The position numbers were made by a program, and so were the translations under genes. From a bacterium (lineage in GTDB: Bacteria; Cyanobacteriota; Vampirovibrionia; Obscuribacterales; Obscuribacteraceae): a stretch of DNA of 64,000 bases. The notes under the pieces are model-generated. The model was not told the DNA's origin and searched no databases. It was given only the letters and a program-made list of their open reading frames with translations. Shown here in pieces: positions 19,474 through 28,545 of this stretch. The stretch lies in contig JAGOSY010000007.1 of the NCBI GenBank assembly GCA_018062085.1, positions 152,196 through 216,195 on the forward strand, read 5' to 3'. Numbering within the stretch: position 1 is the stretch's first letter; the number at the start of each line of letters is the position of its first letter.

Positions 19474-20447
19474 AGGAAGTAGTTGACTTCATCAAAAAAA
19501 ACTTTGTGGCTGTTAGTGCTTCTGTTGAGGAGTTGCAGCCAGGCCGCTACGGAGGCGCAATTTCGGCCCAGTCTAAATGGTTTGAGCCGATAGGGCAACG
19601 GGCCATGAGTCAGTTTGCTCCTCCTGGTTTTTGGAAGGAGTTCAAAACCTATCAAGGCATGTATGTGGTTGGAGCAGATGGTGTTGTCTACGACTACAAA
19701 GTCGGTTTGCCTTATGATCCCAAATATTTTCTTGACTCTTTAGCTAAAGGACTCTCTGAATCTAATAAAGCATCGATCGCTAAGAGTGCTCGACTCAATA
19801 GTCGCTTGGCCAACGACAAAAGCTCTTTATCGGTTGCTCCATCGACATCTGTGGTGCGTGTTTACAGTCGCATTCTTCCTTTGCCGGCAAACTCCACCAT
19901 ATCTGAGCGCAGTGTTGGTCGTGATCATATGTGGATTATGCGCAGAGAAGTCGAGGAAATTCTTGCACAAAGTGGAGGTTTAGATGGGTTCGAATTGCCT
20001 CGATCATTGGTCGCTAGAATGGTGCGGTTTCATTTGCTAAATAATGTGGGGAATATAATGCCTGCATTTTCCGAAAAGCAAGTGCGACGAGCTATCTTTA
20101 AGGCAAAGAAGAAGTCGGTGCAAGGTGACATTTTGACTTATTCGTTTACTGGCGATTACTCTAGCTACGCTGCTCCTCGATCTGATGATGCCGGAGAGGG
20201 TTCGATGGAAGGCACACTTGCTGGTGAGTTTGATCTAGATAAGAAGTCTAAGATGATCGTGCGGTTCCGTGCTTATGGTGAAGCGCTCTCGCTTGGTCGT
20301 AACGATTCAATGATCAAAACTCGGAAGTATCCAGTTTCAATTGCCATGGTTGAAGCGAATGATCCAATCGGTCGGTCAGTGATACCGTTTTGGGCAAATA
20401 TTCCGATGTTTGCTCCGACATACACTAATCCTCAAATAGTCCATTGA
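19449..20447 (+). CDS. Continuation of thioredoxin-like protein after the in-frame UGA
   Basis: Same reading frame as the preceding part; only five codons separate the UGA from an in-frame TTG that could act as a weak internal start. The sequence directly after the stop (GNGHLSRVLLNHQEVVDFIKK, then NFVAVSAS) continues the thioredoxin-like fold, with the helix after the active site and the F-V-x-V strand. Later parts include a second folded region with FWKEFKTYQGMYVVGADG and a C-terminal region containing DILTYSFTGDYS. No signal peptide precedes this part, so as a separate protein it would lack both export and the first half of its fold. This supports one readthrough product of about 630 residues, or a broken gene. 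Confidence 0.65.
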   Translation: MSRVLLNHQEVVDFIKKNFVAVSASVEELQPGRYGGAISAQSKWFEPIGQRAMSQFAPPGFWKEFKTYQGMYVVGADGVVYDYKVGLPYDPKYFLDSLAKGLSESNKASIAKSARLNSRLANDKSSLSVAPSTSVVRVYSRILPLPANSTISERSVGRDHMWIMRREVEEILAQSGGLDGFELPRSLVARMVRFHLLNNVGNIMPAFSEKQVRRAIFKAKKKSVQGDILTYSFTGDYSSYAAPRSDDAGEGSMEGTLAGEFDLDKKSKMIVRFRAYGEALSLGRNDSMIKTRKYPVSIAMVEANDPIGRSVIPFWANIPMFAPTYTNPQIVH

Positions 20448-20459
20448 CAGTATTGAATT

Positions 20460-21692
20460 TTAATTGGCAGCCGCTGGATCAACAATGGCTCCCATAAACA
20501 GTATGGCACCGGTTTGCTGGTCGCGAATGGCAATCACAAACGGCCGATCGCAAATCATATTAAATGGTGGCGTTGGGTTGACGAAGGCGCCGCGAGGCAT
20601 CATTTCAACTGCTGTTGCCGCTGCTGCCTCAGTGCCTTTTTCGTTGACTTCCAGATAGGTTTTATGAAGCACCCTTGAAATAAATACATCTTGATCGATC
20701 ATTTTTTTGAAGTCGGCACAATCTTCATCAAAGGCGCAGGGCATACCGGCCTCTTTTAGTACTTTGCTCAGTTCGGTTTTATACTCAACTTTGAAGCGCG
20801 GTAAGGCTAGATGGCCTTGCTTATTACTAAATTTACTGATCCATTGTTGCCAGTTCTGTTCGTTAAATCGGGCAATCAGAGCGGCAATATTTGAATTTTG
20901 AGAGGGAAGAAAGATGCACATTTGTAGACGATTGTCTTTGTAAGGCAGCATCACTGCTTGGAAATTGTCGCCTTGCAAGTGCAACATTTTGGCAGAGCGA
21001 TTCATCATTTGTATCGATTTTTTCGTGCCGTTGGCGAGTTTAAAATCAGCAGGCTGCGTCTCACTCTCCTTGAATTCATGGAGCCAAGTACCTTTGAAAT
21101 AAATGGCATTGACTAAGTATAAAATGACATCTTTCGGTACTTTGTCTAGAATCGTCGGTATCTTGCCTTTTGTATTTTCTTTGACCCAGTCATTTATTTT
21201 GTTAAGAGCAGAACTATTGGCAGTGGCAAAATTTAGACCTTCTAGTTTAGCGCCGTAATGTGTTCTGTTGGTATTGATAAAGTTCTGATTGAAGACAGCG
21301 TCTTGTTTAGCAAACAGGGCATTGGCAATTGCTAATTCGCTAAGCGGATTGACTTGCATCAGGCTATTAGAGAGGTTGGCATTTTGCTTGTTGACACTAT
21401 CGTCGCTCAGGCCTTCGAATCCAAGTACCTTCTGCATCTCATTTTTAGTTTTACCAACAGCACCGTTATATGTCATCGCAAGGGCTGTGTTGACGCTGTA
21501 TGGTGATATGACAACGTTGCTATCGGTTGTTTTTGCTGCCAATTTGAAGAAGTTAGTAGCGAACTTTGCAGAAATTTTTTCAGTTACTGGGTCAATTTTA
21601 CTACCTGATTGAGCATTGGCAGCAGATGAAACCACGAATGCAGACAGTAAAGACAGTGCTGCAGCTGTGCTGCCATACAAAATAGAGCGCAA
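20460..21692 (-). CDS. Serpin, predicted secreted, Arg at P1
   Basis: 410 aa, clearly a paralogue of the serpin at 17195 along its full length, including the first 16 residues. Conserved NVVISPYSVNTALAMTYNGA and DRPFVIAIRDQQTGAILFMGAI signatures are present. The hinge GTEAAAATA is inhibitory-type; counting from P15 Gly gives P2 Pro, P1 Arg, P1' Gly, which predicts inhibition of trypsin-like or Arg-specific proteases. Unlike its paralogue it ends its signal peptide in SSAANA-QS with no lipobox Cys, so it should be released rather than anchored. TTG start with GAGG 8 nt upstream; the leader upstream is also conserved between the two copies, so the duplication included the promoter region. Confidence 0.93.
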   Translation of the reverse strand: MRSILYGSTAAALSLLSAFVVSSAANAQSGSKIDPVTEKISAKFATNFFKLAAKTTDSNVVISPYSVNTALAMTYNGAVGKTKNEMQKVLGFEGLSDDSVNKQNANLSNSLMQVNPLSELAIANALFAKQDAVFNQNFINTNRTHYGAKLEGLNFATANSSALNKINDWVKENTKGKIPTILDKVPKDVILYLVNAIYFKGTWLHEFKESETQPADFKLANGTKKSIQMMNRSAKMLHLQGDNFQAVMLPYKDNRLQMCIFLPSQNSNIAALIARFNEQNWQQWISKFSNKQGHLALPRFKVEYKTELSKVLKEAGMPCAFDEDCADFKKMIDQDVFISRVLHKTYLEVNEKGTEAAAATAVEMMPRGAFVNPTPPFNMICDRPFVIAIRDQQTGAILFMGAIVDPAAAN

Positions 21693-21904
21693 TTGGTAGC
21701 CTCGTCAAGAGTTAAGCGGGGCTTAGCATAACAAGGGGGCAGTTGGCGGTCAACTCCTGCTCAAATCGGCTTTGCTTCTTTCTCGGAATGTTATTTTTTT
21801 GACTTCAATTCAGGCATCCACTGATGCAATACCTGTTAAATGGTCTTGGTTGCGAAGAAAATTGTGAGAAGGCTACAAGAATACGGCAGTCTTCAGGAGT
21901 CTAA

Positions 21905-22753
21905 ATGTATTTACAGCGATTGGGTCTACACTGCCTTACCGTTAAGGTTATCAGTTCGTTTTTTCTTGCCATGGCTTTTATAGCCGTTTTCTCTCTGTCG
22001 GCTTGGTGTAGCGGCGAGAGATATAAACCAGGCGATGTCATAGAAGTTTTTCGCAACAATGTAAACGGCTGGGAAACAGCAATAGTGGTGCCTTATTTAA
22101 GTAGTGATTTTCCTGCCGGACGCGGTAACTATTGTCGTGTTTGGATACCGACTATGCCTACTATCACTGAGGGTGTTGAAATTACAGTGAAAGATACCCG
22201 TCCGGGTCAAGCGGCAAATTTAGCTGAGATACCAGAACGGTTTAGCGAGAATCCACCCGATGCCGCTTTGCCGGTACTTAAAGCCCTCGGTCGAACCTGG
22301 CCGCGCAATCGCACGTCTTCACCTCAGTCGGCAGTCAGCGCAGGCACTAGGGCTACTGCCGCTAGATCGCTTGTTAGTTCACCTGTTTCTCCGCTACCGC
22401 AAACGAATAACAACCAAGCAGATCTTTCCTCTAAGCCTGTTGTGTTAGGTTCTCTGCCGCAGCTACCGGGCACCACATGGAAGCAGCTTTCTGACCGTAA
22501 GACTGCTGTTGTTGTGCCGCTACATTTGTTTTGTCGAAGCGGGCGCTGGGAGGTCGTGCGCGATAATTTTGTGGGCGGCGGTATGATGGGAAGTTATCGC
22601 ATTGAAGGTAGCAAGCTAATTTTGAAGAGCTCCACTGATGGCAAGAGTGATACTTACTCTATGTCTTATGATGCTGGACAGAAATTGCTGTTGTTAACTA
22701 ACAACAGTGTCACTTTGCGTCTGTTGTATAGGGGCACTACCGAGTGCAAGTAA
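21905..22753 (+). CDS. Exported protein of unknown function
   Basis: 282 aa from ATG 21905 with AGGAG 6 nt upstream. Residues 15-37 are a hydrophobic signal segment ending SLSAWCSGE. The first folded part (about 40-105) begins YKPGDVIEVFRNN and looks beta-rich; a Ser/Pro/Thr linker (130-185) leads to a C-terminal domain of about 90 residues starting LPGTTWKQLSDRK, with MGSYRIEGSKLILKS, reminiscent of small lipocalin-like or META-type beta barrels. No function can be assigned. Convergent with the TPR gene, 5 bp apart. Confidence 0.7.
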   Translation: MYLQRLGLHCLTVKVISSFFLAMAFIAVFSLSAWCSGERYKPGDVIEVFRNNVNGWETAIVVPYLSSDFPAGRGNYCRVWIPTMPTITEGVEITVKDTRPGQAANLAEIPERFSENPPDAALPVLKALGRTWPRNRTSSPQSAVSAGTRATAARSLVSSPVSPLPQTNNNQADLSSKPVVLGSLPQLPGTTWKQLSDRKTAVVVPLHLFCRSGRWEVVRDNFVGGGMMGSYRIEGSKLILKSSTDGKSDTYSMSYDAGQKLLLLTNNSVTLRLLYRGTTECK

Positions 22754-22758
22754 AGTGC

Positions 22759-23895
22759 TCAGCGTTTTTTCTGTGCCTCTAGCGCCGACTTGCGATCTTT
22801 GGCTGCCAGTTCTGGTTTGCCAAGCTTTTCGTAGGTGTTAGCTCTGGCTCTGTATGACTCCGCAGTTGGATCAACTTCATGCTTTAGAGCTAGATTATAG
22901 TCGTCTAGTGCTTTCTTATATTGACCTAGCGCAAATTGACAATCGCCTCTTTTTTTGTAGGCATCTTCAGAATCGTCGTCTAGTTCGATAATTTTTGAAT
23001 AGTCTGCAATAGCGCGGGCATAGTCGCGAATGGCAAAATAGAGGTTGGCGCGGTCGAACAGAGTCTGGTCTAAATTCCAGTCAACATGACCACCTTTATT
23101 TGGTGGTATTTCAATTACCTTCGTAAAGTCAGCTATGGCTTTCTCTGTCTGCGCTGTATCTCTGTATAGTCTGGCTCGGTAAAGATAGTCGCGCCTTGAG
23201 AAAGGATTTTTTTTCAAAAAGCAGGTTCGGCCTTCGATGTGTATTTGCTGCATTGTTAGCTGTTTGTTGAAAGGATCATTTTTGTATCTAGCTTTCAGAG
23301 CTGCTTGCTTTTCTTTGGCGATGCCGTATTGGTTGAACATTGTTTCTACTTGGAGGTCAATTTGTTTTTCTGCTTTGCGGGCGAGGCTTTGATCTCTTTT
23401 AGCTAGCGCGGTTTTGCCTAGTGCTTCATAAGCCTTAGCTCTAGACAAATATGTTTGGGGAAGATCGGGATAGCCCGATATGTATATTGAATAATTGTCA
23501 ATTGCCTTGCTATATTGATGCAATTTTGCGTAGATATCGCCCATGGTCAAATATGGCGGAATGTAGGTCGATTCAATGCACAGTGCTTGCTCGCAGGCGC
23601 TCAATGCTTCTTTGTAGTGACCAAGCTCCATCTGAGCAATGCCGTCTTCATAGTACGCTTCTGGTTGGCGAGGATTGAGAGCTATCGCTTTTTGAAAATA
23701 CTTGCTAGCTTCTTGCCACTGTTTTGTCAGAGCTAACTTGCGGCCGTGCTCAATCTCTTTCATGGCAGCGCCAGGAGCGCTAGTTGTCGGCGAACTGAGA
23801 GCTGGATTACTGTGGCCTGGTGCTAGGGCGCAAAGTAAGCAGATTGATAGGAGCGTGGATAATTTCATAACTATGCAGCATCCGGGTTTGAGCAT
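22759..23895 (-). CDS. Exported TPR-repeat protein
   Basis: 378 aa. After a signal peptide (MKLSTLLSICLLCALAPGHS; the ATG of this Met is at 23868 and could be the true start) come tetratricopeptide repeats: GRKLALTKQWQEASKYFQKAI, NPRQPEAYYEDGIAQMELGHY, YIPPYLTMGDIYAKLHQY and two further pairs near the C-terminus (RANLYFAIRDYARAIADYSKI, KKRGDCQFALGQYKKALDDY). TPR domains mediate protein-protein contacts; the partner is unknown. A TATAAT box on the minus strand at 23928-23923 would give a short leader before ATG 23895. Confidence 0.85.
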   Translation of the reverse strand: MLKPGCCIVMKLSTLLSICLLCALAPGHSNPALSSPTTSAPGAAMKEIEHGRKLALTKQWQEASKYFQKAIALNPRQPEAYYEDGIAQMELGHYKEALSACEQALCIESTYIPPYLTMGDIYAKLHQYSKAIDNYSIYISGYPDLPQTYLSRAKAYEALGKTALAKRDQSLARKAEKQIDLQVETMFNQYGIAKEKQAALKARYKNDPFNKQLTMQQIHIEGRTCFLKKNPFSRRDYLYRARLYRDTAQTEKAIADFTKVIEIPPNKGGHVDWNLDQTLFDRANLYFAIRDYARAIADYSKIIELDDDSEDAYKKRGDCQFALGQYKKALDDYNLALKHEVDPTAESYRARANTYEKLGKPELAAKDRKSALEAQKKR

Positions 23896-24053
23896 TTGCG
23901 AGCAATTTGGAGCAAGTCAATTATTATACAGGAGCGGCATTTGACGAATTGTGATTTGTTAATATGGATGTCTCAGAACCTTAGTTTCTTTTCCAGCTCA
24001 TACGGGAATGTTATTGGCTAACCAGTTGGCTTGCCCTGCTCCTAAGGTTCCGT

Positions 24054-24581
24054 ATGCGCATTGCATTTGTCATCCTAATGTCTTCAGTGCTTCTACTCGG
24101 CGCAATTATTCCGGCGCTTGCGGCTCTAGCTGCACCAAGTGTTCCCGATGCGCCTACCATCACGTTATGCGGTGCTACCCAGGCACGGAGGATTGGTTTA
24201 AGAGACAAGAAGTGCTTTGTTGTGATTCAAAATAAGACCAAGGCAGCGATGAATGTTTGGGCAGAAGATTGCTCTTGGGGTTGGTCTAATATTTCGTTTG
24301 AGGTGAAAGCTGGCAGCAAAGTTCTCCCCGTAAAGAGAAACGAGATTAACTGGAAGCGTAACTTTCCGATGCCACTCAAGCTTTTGCCCGGCGACATTTG
24401 CGTGCGAGAGATAAATTTAGAAGACCGTACTTGGTCGTGGAACACTGTAGTTGACTTCTGCAAGGAAAATCAGAATGCCAGCATCTCAGCCAAACTTGAA
24501 ATCGAAGGCGATTCTTCATCAAAGGCTGAGAAGGTATGGACAGGAGCTATACGTTCAAGCACGCCGTGTGAATTATATTAG
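24054..24581 (+). CDS. Exported small protein, unknown
   Basis: 175 aa from ATG 24054, with AAGG 6 nt upstream. The first 27 residues are a signal peptide (VILMSSVLLLGAIIPALAALA). The mature part is beta-rich with several Cys and Trp residues (WAEDCSWGWSNISFEVKAG, GDICVREINLEDRTWSW, TPCELY at the end) and looks like a small immunoglobulin-like or lipocalin-like extracellular domain. No family recognised. It precedes another exported protein in the same direction by 58 bp. Confidence 0.7.
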   Translation: MRIAFVILMSSVLLLGAIIPALAALAAPSVPDAPTITLCGATQARRIGLRDKKCFVVIQNKTKAAMNVWAEDCSWGWSNISFEVKAGSKVLPVKRNEINWKRNFPMPLKLLPGDICVREINLEDRTWSWNTVVDFCKENQNASISAKLEIEGDSSSKAEKVWTGAIRSSTPCELY

Positions 24582-24639
24582 TTGATAGATTCTTGGGTCC
24601 GATATTTAATTGGTTGCGGCCAAATTTGGAGAAAACGAA

Positions 24640-25548
24640 ATGGCGTGGCATTCGTTAGGTAACAGGATTATTTCTTTGTGGCTTTATCCTGCCTGTGCGT
24701 TAGTCATAGTGCAGGCATCGTTTCAAGGCGTGCGGTGTGAAGGTGAACGGTGTGGTTCAACTCAGTTAACTAGCGCTGAGGTCGAGGTGCTTGAACGTGC
24801 CTCTGCAGTTATCGAGCGTGAGAGCGGTGATAGCAACCAGCCGAGCCGTCAATGGCTGATTTTTCAGAAGATATTGAAATTCGGAAATGTAGGGCGAGAT
24901 AGTATTTTGCTTCTGCTGCAGAAGGGGACACCGGCGGGGCGAATTTACGGAGCGATTCTGCTGAAAGAAATTGACCCAGCTGAGGCAGCCAAAGTTCTTA
25001 AGCGATTGTCAAGTCAGTCTGGCAAAGTCTCGTATGTTAGAGGATGCGCTGTAGAGTCGACTACAGTTGGTGATTTAGCTAAACGCATTCTCAATGGCGA
25101 GAAACTAGTGGCTTCAGATCCTAAGCTGTCAGAGGACATTCTTGATCTTGTCGCTAAACATCCATTAGGAGTTCAGGTGAAAGGCCAAGATGGCTTATAT
25201 AGGCCAGCTAGATTCGGTGATCCTTTGCTTGCTCGGGCGGTGGAACATCTTAAGTTCATTGAAAGGCCTTGGACTGTTTCTGTGATTACTGATCGTTATT
25301 TAACTTCGAAGGGAAGGAACGATCAGATCTCTGCTGATTTGCTTAGAGTGTTGGCTGCCAGTCGAGATCGTCAGACGGCGAAAGTGCTTGGGCCGGCACT
25401 ATATGATGGTTCGCTCTCTATCAGGGTTGCTGCGACCTATGGAATTATGGATTATTTGATGGATAGGCCAGTAAGTGGTGGTACAGAAGAGCACATGGAA
25501 GCTGCAAAGAAATGGTGGCAAAAGCAACAGCAGCAATCTCAGCCGTAG
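24640..25548 (+). CDS. Exported HEAT-like protein, unknown
   Basis: 302 aa from ATG 24640, chosen because GGAG lies 8 nt upstream; an in-frame TTG at 24610 has no such site. A hydrophobic N-terminal segment (IISLWLYPACALVIVQASF) is a signal peptide or anchor. The remainder is helical, with elements such as GRIYGAILLKEIDPAEAAKVLKRL and LSIRVAATYGIMDYL that read like HEAT repeats, and a Gln-rich end. Function unknown. Its 3' end overlaps the convergent response-regulator gene by 10 bp. Confidence 0.7.
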   Translation: MAWHSLGNRIISLWLYPACALVIVQASFQGVRCEGERCGSTQLTSAEVEVLERASAVIERESGDSNQPSRQWLIFQKILKFGNVGRDSILLLLQKGTPAGRIYGAILLKEIDPAEAAKVLKRLSSQSGKVSYVRGCAVESTTVGDLAKRILNGEKLVASDPKLSEDILDLVAKHPLGVQVKGQDGLYRPARFGDPLLARAVEHLKFIERPWTVSVITDRYLTSKGRNDQISADLLRVLAASRDRQTAKVLGPALYDGSLSIRVAATYGIMDYLMDRPVSGGTEEHMEAAKKWWQKQQQQSQP

Positions 25549-26243
25549 CGTTCATTGTTAGCCTCCCATTGCTCTAGTTCACTGCGGTTAATTAGACCGC
25601 GGCGAAAGGCGATGTTTAGAGCCCGGCAGCGGTGATTGTATTCATCTTCTTCAGTGGCGCCTTTGAGGGCGATGCCAAGCTTGCCGTATAAGCATTTAAG
25701 TCGTGCTTGCACAGCTTTGTCTGTAATGTATAGCCGCCTCGCTATTGTTTTGTCGGTGAAGCCCATAGCAATGCAGCCGAGTACTTCAAACTCTGATTCG
25801 GTTAGAGCCGTAGCGCTACTCTCGCTGCGGCGAATAATTCGCTGAATGCGAGGATGTATCCAGCAATCTCCGCTAAGTACAGCGTTGGCGGCATCAACTA
25901 CTTGTTGATCTGTCGAATCTTTTAGCACATAGCCAAAGGCACCATCTGGTGGTGCGACCTTCCATAGTTTGCGCACGAAGACTTCGTCAGAATGATTTGA
26001 CAGCATAATTACTGCTGTCTTTGGATGACTCGTCATAATACTTTCAGCTGCTTTGATGCCTGACAATATTGGCATTTCAATGTCGAGAAATACCAAGTTT
26101 GGATTTTTCAAATTGACCAGCTCAATGGCTTCTTCACCGTTGCTGGCTTCTAGCACCGCTGTATCTTGGCCGAGGCTGGCCTTGAGTAACTCTCTTAGCC
26201 ATACTCGTTCGCGTTCTTGGTCATCGGCAATGACGATGGTCAT
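25539..26243 (-). CDS. NarL/FixJ-family response regulator
   Basis: 234 aa. Receiver domain (residues 1-125) with acidic pair ADDQ at 6-8, phospho-acceptor Asp in VFLDIEMP (D54), switch Ser/Thr in MLSNHSDE and the conserved Lys in YVLKDSTD. A LuxR-type helix-turn-helix follows (LTESEFEVLGCIAMGFTDKTIARRL, about 147-172, then KAVQARLKCLYGKLGI). It should bind DNA when phosphorylated, most likely by the kinase at 26980 in the same apparent operon. The C-terminus extends 40 residues beyond the usual end of the HTH with a charged helix (LINRSELEQWEANNERYG), which is unusual. Confidence 0.93.
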   Translation of the reverse strand: MTIVIADDQERERVWLRELLKASLGQDTAVLEASNGEEAIELVNLKNPNLVFLDIEMPILSGIKAAESIMTSHPKTAVIMLSNHSDEVFVRKLWKVAPPDGAFGYVLKDSTDQQVVDAANAVLSGDCWIHPRIQRIIRRSESSATALTESEFEVLGCIAMGFTDKTIARRLYITDKAVQARLKCLYGKLGIALKGATEEDEYNHRCRALNIAFRRGLINRSELEQWEANNERYG

Positions 26244-26297
26244 TTAGTACACCTAGCTTTGAGGCTACACCTAATTGCGATATTGATCACACTTTCC

Positions 26298-26876
26298 TCA
26301 TTGTAGCCGGTTTAAAACTTGACGACAGACTGCCTTCAGGGTAGAAAAGACACCACTGCCTTGAGAAGCTATGGCTTCGAAGCTTGGTACATCGAAGAGA
26401 TTACATTTCTTCTCCATTCTATCGATTGCCATTGCTGTCGATAGGTCTCTTTTGTTGTACTGAAGTACCAGGGGCATCTTGTCTATGGTTAAGCCATAGG
26501 CGGCCAGATTTTCTAGCATATTTATTTGTGATTCAATATTTTCTTGCTCTTTCATTACGTCTGAGTCGGCCACGAAAATTATGCCATCAACGCCGTTGAG
26601 TATTAGTTTTCTGCTGGCGTTGTATTCGACCTGGCCAGGCACCGTATACAGTGAAAGCTTTACGTCAAACTCTTTTACCTTTCCTAGGTCTAGGGCCATA
26701 AAGTCGAAGAATAGAGTGCGCTCGGTTTCTGTTGCCAGGCTGATCAAGTCACCTCGTGTGATTGGAGAGAGCTGGCTGTAGATGTATTTGAGATTTGTTG
26801 TTTTACCTCCCAGACCAGTGCCATAGTAGACAATTTTGATATTGATTTCTTTGGTTTGTAAGTTGATTATTGACAT
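26298..26876 (-). CDS. MglA-like small Ras-type GTPase
   Basis: 192 aa from ATG 26876, chosen because a GGGA ribosome site lies 6 nt upstream and because MglA-family proteins begin close to the IKIVYYG strand; the frame stays open upstream. Motifs: P-loop GTGLGGKT (19-26), a Thr-rich switch region, VPGQ (79-82, with Pro as in MglA instead of the Asp of Ras), NKRD (141-144). It is a cytoplasmic GTP switch. MglA proteins act in polarity and motility with an MglB roadblock partner, but no roadblock gene is present here. It is placed between a histidine kinase (34 bp beyond an upstream in-frame start) and a response regulator (54 bp), suggesting one signalling operon. Confidence 0.9.
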   Translation of the reverse strand: MSIINLQTKEINIKIVYYGTGLGGKTTNLKYIYSQLSPITRGDLISLATETERTLFFDFMALDLGKVKEFDVKLSLYTVPGQVEYNASRKLILNGVDGIIFVADSDVMKEQENIESQINMLENLAAYGLTIDKMPLVLQYNKRDLSTAMAIDRMEKKCNLFDVPSFEAIASQGSGVFSTLKAVCRQVLNRLQ

Positions 26877-26979
26877 GGTCATTCCCGTCGATAGTTGGCC
26901 TCTGCTGTTTGTATCTTTCCAAACATGGCAGTGGTCAGTAATCATGGAATGCTCAATTGGTGCCTAGTGATCACCCTAA

Positions 26980-28545
26980 TTAGATTTGATGGAGTATCTT
27001 TATAGTTAAAAGTGTTCCACTTTGATAAGAGATTGAATTTTGCCATGTGGCTGTGCCGGCAATCGTTTCGGCTCGTTCTTTGATATTTTTTAAGCCACGA
27101 TGTGAGCAGTTTTGTTGTTGGCTGAAACCGACCCCATCGTCTTCTATACAGATAACTAGCGAGTCTTGTTCAGGTTCGATCAGCACTAAGACAGTTTTTG
27201 CTTCTGAATGTTTTTCTATATTGTTGAGTGCTTCTTGAACTATTCTGTAGACTGCAAGCTTTTGGGGTATTTCTAGCTTGATGTTCGCCGCGCTTGGCCC
27301 GACGACGAAGTTCGGCTTAATTAGAGTTGCTCTATTGAATTTGTTTACTAACAGTTTGATCATTGAAACTAAGTTGAGATGCTCTAATTGCCGGGGATAA
27401 GTTTCGCTGATAACTGTATCGACTAGTTTCTTGGCAGCGGCAATACTAGTCTTTGCCGCTCTGCCAGAGGTGCAATTTGCTAGTTCGATCGCTAAAGCTT
27501 CGACTTGGGCGAAGTCAGGCGATACTATTCTTTCGATTTCAGATAACAGCCTCTTGCGCTCAAGGGCAATAGTCATCGGCTCTGACAGGTTTGAGTTTTG
27601 TTCTAGCAGGTCTGTCCATTCACTTTGAGCTAGTGCCATAATTTGCTCAAGTTCGTTCAGTCTAATTCTACTGAGTTGGTCAATCTGGTCATTTATATCA
27701 ATGCGTTCTCTTGTCTGGCGCAGGGGGGCAGATTTAGAATCGGAAGCAGTGAGGACAAGGAAGTTGTTTGATTGGTCCTTGCTCCAGGTCGTAAATTGCA
27801 ATTCGGCTCCGGCTAGGCTGCACCAGGTGAAGAAGGCATCAAGCTCATGATCTGGCATTGAGTGCAGAAGCACTTTTGCAATAGAGTATTTTTTGCTGTC
27901 AATTCCTAGACCCAGGCGCATTGTGCCATTGGCATAGTGATAGCGAACCAGCAACTTAACCTTCTCGCTGTCGCTTTCAGCAAAAAATTTCAAGACTAGT
28001 TGCAGGGCGCGATAAACCGCTAGCTGCTGTAGCTCCGATAGGCCGCACGTTTCATTCTCTTCCCGAAAAATAATCGATGTTCTATAGTGCCTTGAGTATC
28101 TCTGGCACAAGTTTTGAACGGCTGAGCTAAGGCCAAGTTCTTCAAGATCGACTGGATGTAGTTCTGCCAATAGGTCTCGTAGCGTTTGATTGAGGCCGTG
28201 TAGTGCCAAGACTATTGGGGCAGTCTCTTTTTCTTCTGCTGATTGCAGCGCGCGCACCAGGCGACTTAAATGAGGTAAGACTTCATCATGAAGTTCTTTG
28301 GCCACTCGGCGGCGCTCTTGTTCGACCAGCTTGAATTCCATTTCGAATTTGAGAGCACGGGCTTTGTCTGACCAAGTCTGGGCGCGCGTCAATATGTTCG
28401 CGCTCAGTGCTGTCAAGCCAGGTTGGTTGACTGCTTCGACATTTCTCGCGATTGTCAGTGCTGTTGTTGGAGTTAAGTTAAGCAAAACAGATGATTTCAC
28501 CCCCCCGCTCTTTTCACCTTGCTTTCTTGGCCTCGCTTTCTTCAC
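26980..28545 (-). CDS. Cytoplasmic histidine kinase with two tandem HisKA_3/HATPase modules
   Basis: 521 aa, GTG start, no membrane helix. Residues 70-270 form a first NarX/DesK-type module with the phospho-acceptor H-box ERRRVAKELHDEVLP (H86), but its ATPase part lacks the DxGxG motif (it reads RLGLGIDSKK). Residues 300-521 form a second module with an intact ATPase: N-box EALNNIEKH (438-446), G1 box EDDGVGF (468-474), G2 GLKNIKERAE, but its dimerisation helix has no ELHD histidine. The two halves are therefore complementary. It probably phosphorylates the response regulator at 25539, with the GTPase gene in between. The signal is unknown and there is no recognisable sensor domain at the N-terminus. 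Confidence 0.88.
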   Translation of the reverse strand: MKKARPRKQGEKSGGVKSSVLLNLTPTTALTIARNVEAVNQPGLTALSANILTRAQTWSDKARALKFEMEFKLVEQERRRVAKELHDEVLPHLSRLVRALQSAEEKETAPIVLALHGLNQTLRDLLAELHPVDLEELGLSSAVQNLCQRYSRHYRTSIIFREENETCGLSELQQLAVYRALQLVLKFFAESDSEKVKLLVRYHYANGTMRLGLGIDSKKYSIAKVLLHSMPDHELDAFFTWCSLAGAELQFTTWSKDQSNNFLVLTASDSKSAPLRQTRERIDINDQIDQLSRIRLNELEQIMALAQSEWTDLLEQNSNLSEPMTIALERKRLLSEIERIVSPDFAQVEALAIELANCTSGRAAKTSIAAAKKLVDTVISETYPRQLEHLNLVSMIKLLVNKFNRATLIKPNFVVGPSAANIKLEIPQKLAVYRIVQEALNNIEKHSEAKTVLVLIEPEQDSLVICIEDDGVGFSQQQNCSHRGLKNIKERAETIAGTATWQNSISYQSGTLLTIKILHQI

